Below are positions 61,885 through 64,000 of a DNA stretch of 64,000 nt, in pieces. The notes beneath the pieces are model-generated. The model was not told the DNA's origin. It did no database searches and saw nothing but the letters and a program-made list of their open reading frames with translations. Each line of letters begins with the position of its first letter. Positions within the stretch are counted from its first letter, which is position 1. A program made the translations under genes and the position numbers. Source of the DNA: Edwardsiella anguillarum (lineage in GTDB: Bacteria > Pseudomonadota > Gammaproteobacteria > Enterobacterales > Enterobacteriaceae); NCBI RefSeq assembly GCF_008801815.1, contig NZ_VZOX01000001.1, one strand, 5' to 3'.

Positions 61885-62200
61885 TGATTTTTACCGGCAC
61901 GAAATCATCGCTAGTGCCGGCAGCCTCCCACACCACACCGACATAGGGCTCGCTGGCACTATTGGCCAGCTGCACTTTGTCGCTCTTCAGGTACACCTTT
62001 TTACCGGTGGCCATATCATCGGTCCGCAGTTTCGGTAACAGGAATACCCCCTCAGCCATGCCAACGCCCTGCGCTTGAGCAGCAACATCGGAAATGGAAA
62101 CAGCCATAACGTCGCCCACTTGAACCAGGGCGCCACTTTCCGTGGCCTTCGCCGCAGTAAACTGGATGGTCTTACCTTCCTGTACAAAATTTTTAGCCAT
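61877..62200 (-). CDS. DUF2190 capsid decoration-type protein
   Basis: A 107-residue protein beginning MAKNFVQEGKTIQFTAAKAT, with VQVGDVMAVSISDVAAQAQG and EPYVGVVWEAAG. This is the DUF2190 pattern found next to major capsid genes. Relatives act as capsid decoration or stabilising proteins. It lies downstream of the capsid fusion gene after a small hairpin. Confidence 0.8.
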   Translation of the reverse strand: MAKNFVQEGKTIQFTAAKATESGALVQVGDVMAVSISDVAAQAQGVGMAEGVFLLPKLRTDDMATGKKVYLKSDKVQLANSASEPYVGVVWEAAGTSDDFVPVKINA

Positions 62201-62241
62201 AAAGCCTCCAGGCCTCTCCGTGAGAGGCCAAATTCAGGACA

Positions 62242-62261
62242 TAAAAAAAGCCCATAAGGGC
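62242..62261 (-). terminator. Small hairpin with T-run after the capsid gene
   Basis: On the minus strand GCCC-TTAT-GGGC (62261-62250) is followed by seven T (plus-strand A at 62243-62249). The stem is only 4 bp, so termination would be partial. Confidence 0.45.
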
Positions 62262-62292
62262 CAGTTCGTGGTATTCGGATTATCGGCCGATA

Positions 62293-64000
62293 TTACGATG
62301 CAGAGCAGCGCACCAGGCCGCGGTGATCAAGCGGAGAAACGCCCGCGTCAATGCGGACTTTCGTCGTCACTCCATCAACGTCGAAACCATCCAGTTGATC
62401 GATATACGGAGCGTCTACGCCGTTGAGATAGGCGACCTCAATCGTGTCGCTGCCTTTCGCGGCCGCCAGGTAATAGGTCGATACACTGGCATCATCCAGG
62501 CGCGGTTCGGCGATAACGGTGGCAAAGTTCTGGATCGGGTTAATAACGCCAGAGTTAACGTCAGCCCCCTTAACGCTGGCCGACTTAATAACCTGATTGG
62601 CATTGGCCTCCATCGCTGTCGGAACCAGGACAAACGCCGGACGGATGTTCAGATGGCGATCGCCTTCTTTTTGCGTCCGCATCAGCTGGCGACCTTTATC
62701 CAGGCTGGGAACATCCATGGCGGCACTGCTCAATACGTTATGGTGCTTGGCGCTATCAAACAGCACGACACCATCCGTCGACATTTTCGGGTTTTTCGTC
62801 AGAACGGCATAAACCAGATCAGCGATCGTCGCCTTGGCGGCTCGCCCCAACTTCATCGGCACATCGGTCAGCATGTTCAGATCGTCGTTGATGATAGCTT
62901 GGCGAGTAATGCTGAAGAGCTCACCATACGTCGCCAGCGCGATCGTCGCTTGGCTATCACCGGTGGTAACGTACTTATACTCAGCTCCCTCGCGCACCTG
63001 ACGCAGTGAGGAGAAGCCACCCAGGCCGACACGATGCGCAACTTTGAAGTCGGAAAGCTGCCCCTTCTTCGTCCACTGCTCAAACGTCTCCCCTGCATCC
63101 TCCCAGCCTTGCAGAATAGACTTATTGGCCACGTCCAGCAGGATGTTGCCGAAGTCTGAGCTTGAGTGGGTAAAAGCGAGACCGACCATCTGCATCGGGT
63201 TATAGCCGGCAATGCCGATCCCACGCTCTGTCAGCGACATTCGCGCCATTTCGCGCAGCGTCATCCCGGCATACGGGTTATCGCGCTGGCCTTCTTCATA
63301 GCCGGATTGCGCCATCAGGGCAGCACGAATGCCATCGCCAGTGAAGTTACCGTTGCCCGCGTAGATGTGCGAGTTAGTGCGGTTCTGCGTACCGTTCAGC
63401 TGATTGGTCGGCGTCGCACCTTTACCCAATTCGGCCAGCAGCTTGTCCTTTGCCTGATCGACAGAGCAATCGACATCGGACACGCACTGCGCCATCAGAT
63501 CGGCATGGCGGTTACCAAACATGGCAAATAGGTCTTGGATACCGGTGACACGCTGGCGCTGCTCTTCCTGCACCTGGGCGCGAATAGCGTTAACGTCGAG
63601 ATTTCCCGCCGGCGCCGCCGGTTCCTGATGGGTAGGCTGACGGCCAGCATTGGCTTGCGGATTGATCAGATTACGGATGCTCTTCGGCATATGTTCGAAT
63701 TCCTCTACTCGTTTAGATTGGATGCAGGCCATCGCCTTGACAGGCTTGATGGTTTTGTCAGCGAATCCTTGCTCGACACACTCGACGCCGCTCAGCCACG
63801 TCTCTTGCTCCAGCAGCGCCGCGATCTCGTCTGCCGTCTTCCCTGTTTTCTCGGCATAGGCCGGGATCAGCACTGATTCAACCTTGTCCAGCAAATCAGC
63901 GTAATCACGCATTTCATTGGCATCACCGCCGGCAACGCCCCAGGGCTTGTGGATCATCATCATGGCGTTTTCCGGCATGATGATTGGGTCACCAACCATG
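62293..64000 (-). CDS. ClpP-like prohead protease / major capsid fusion (5' end cut)
   Basis: The last 568 residues of a fusion protein. The first 95 or so are the C-terminal part of a ClpP-type protease (MPENAMMMIHKPWGVAGGDA and LSGVECVEQGFADK); its serine and the start are beyond the window. A linker rich in Gln, Pro and charged residues (about 100-200) is the probable scaffold. From about 240 a capsid domain follows (MAQSGYEEGQRDNPYAGM, FGNILLDVANKSILQGWEDA, VLTKNPKMSTDGVVLFDSAK). This layout is known for phages that cleave their own scaffold from the capsid protein. Confidence 0.9.
   Translation of the reverse strand, partial: MVGDPIIMPENAMMMIHKPWGVAGGDANEMRDYADLLDKVESVLIPAYAEKTGKTADEIAALLEQETWLSGVECVEQGFADKTIKPVKAMACIQSKRVEEFEHMPKSIRNLINPQANAGRQPTHQEPAAPAGNLDVNAIRAQVQEEQRQRVTGIQDLFAMFGNRHADLMAQCVSDVDCSVDQAKDKLLAELGKGATPTNQLNGTQNRTNSHIYAGNGNFTGDGIRAALMAQSGYEEGQRDNPYAGMTLREMARMSLTERGIGIAGYNPMQMVGLAFTHSSSDFGNILLDVANKSILQGWEDAGETFEQWTKKGQLSDFKVAHRVGLGGFSSLRQVREGAEYKYVTTGDSQATIALATYGELFSITRQAIINDDLNMLTDVPMKLGRAAKATIADLVYAVLTKNPKMSTDGVVLFDSAKHHNVLSSAAMDVPSLDKGRQLMRTQKEGDRHLNIRPAFVLVPTAMEANANQVIKSASVKGADVNSGVINPIQNFATVIAEPRLDDASVSTYYLAAAKGSDTIEVAYLNGVDAPYIDQLDGFDVDGVTTKVRIDAGVSPLDHRGLVRCSAS

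Larger units (their letters stand above)
43600..64000. mobile_element. Lambda-like prophage inserted at argW (right part outside window)
   Basis: The element begins at the 3' end of the tRNA gene (likely attL core within about 43595-43625). It holds an inward-facing integrase and then siphophage tail and head genes, all on the minus strand, to the window edge. Tail genes follow lambda order (V, G/T, H, M, L, K, I, J); the capsid is a protease-capsid fusion unlike lambda. Terminase, portal, lysis, early genes and attR must lie beyond 64000. Extra genes for outer-membrane proteins and a zinc-ribbon protein are inserted among the tail genes. Confidence 0.9.

Noticed and set aside
1..64000. CRISPR array or retron-like system
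   Set aside because: No evenly spaced identical repeats with unique spacers, no cas or reverse-transcriptase motifs were seen; the only arrays are the fibre repeats and the integrase upstream cluster.

Overview
The window looks like chromosomal DNA of an enteric gammaproteobacterium, almost certainly genus Edwardsiella (E. tarda / E. piscicida group). The main reason is a complete type VI secretion locus in the evp gene order: an EvpP-like secreted protein, then evpA to evpO. It sits in an E. coli-like backbone (yfcL-epmC-yfcA ... mepA-aroC-prmB-smrB-sixA ... yfcZ-fadL-mlaA). The genus call rests on gene order and recalled protein features; no database was searched.

Layout. (1) 1-1758, minus strand: yfcL (cut by the window edge), epmC, yfcA. 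(2) 2071-24656: the T6SS island, which separates yfcA from mepA (neighbours in E. coli). A divergent NlpC/P60 outer-membrane lipoprotein comes first, then evpP under its own promoter, a perfect 11-bp stem-loop, a second copy of the evpP promoter module, and the long operon evpABCDEFGHIJKLMNO. This operon encodes sheath (TssB/C), tube (Hcp), baseplate (TssE/F/G/K), spike (VgrG, PAAR), ClpV, TssA and the TssJLM membrane complex. Most genes overlap by 4 bases or are tightly spaced. The exceptions are a structured gap after hcp, a terminator-like hairpin just before clpV, and an AT-rich gap before tssK. (3) 24846-32543: backbone genes mepA, aroC, prmB (minus), smrB (plus), sixA and yfcZ (minus), fadL (plus, with a clear FadR operator) and mlaA (minus). 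The fadIJ genes that E. coli carries between sixA and yfcZ are absent. (4) 32613-39768: a full cytochrome c maturation operon ccmABCDEFGHI on the minus strand. CcmH and CcmI are separate proteins, unlike the E. coli fusion. (5) 40465-43348: a three-gene efflux operon (DUF1656 / HlyD / FUSC) of the aaeXAB or ydhIJK type.

(6) 43549 to the right edge: tRNA-Arg(CCT) (argW) followed by a prophage. A P4-type tyrosine integrase faces inward and is preceded by a four-fold GGGTAAAA/TTTTACCC repeat abutting its start codon. The rest is a lambda-like late region read leftward on the minus strand. In transcription order it holds a ClpP-protease/major-capsid fusion (cut by the edge), a decoration protein, FII-like, Z, U, V, G with a GGGAAAG frameshift site into T, H, M, L, K, I, J, a YGL-repeat tail protein, a Lom/Ail-type outer-membrane protein, an unrecognised outer-membrane protein with an internal duplication, a repeat-rich side tail fibre and its assembly protein. 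A zinc-ribbon 'moron' with its own promoter and terminator sits between L and K. Several small terminator-like hairpins punctuate the late operon.

The observations most worth following are the duplicated evpP/evpA promoter module with its weak -35, the cell-wall hydrolase lipoprotein beside the T6SS, the attenuator-like hairpin before clpV, the unrecognised EvpD protein, the integrase-start repeat cluster, and the duplicated prophage outer-membrane protein. No CRISPR array, rRNA or insertion sequence was seen.
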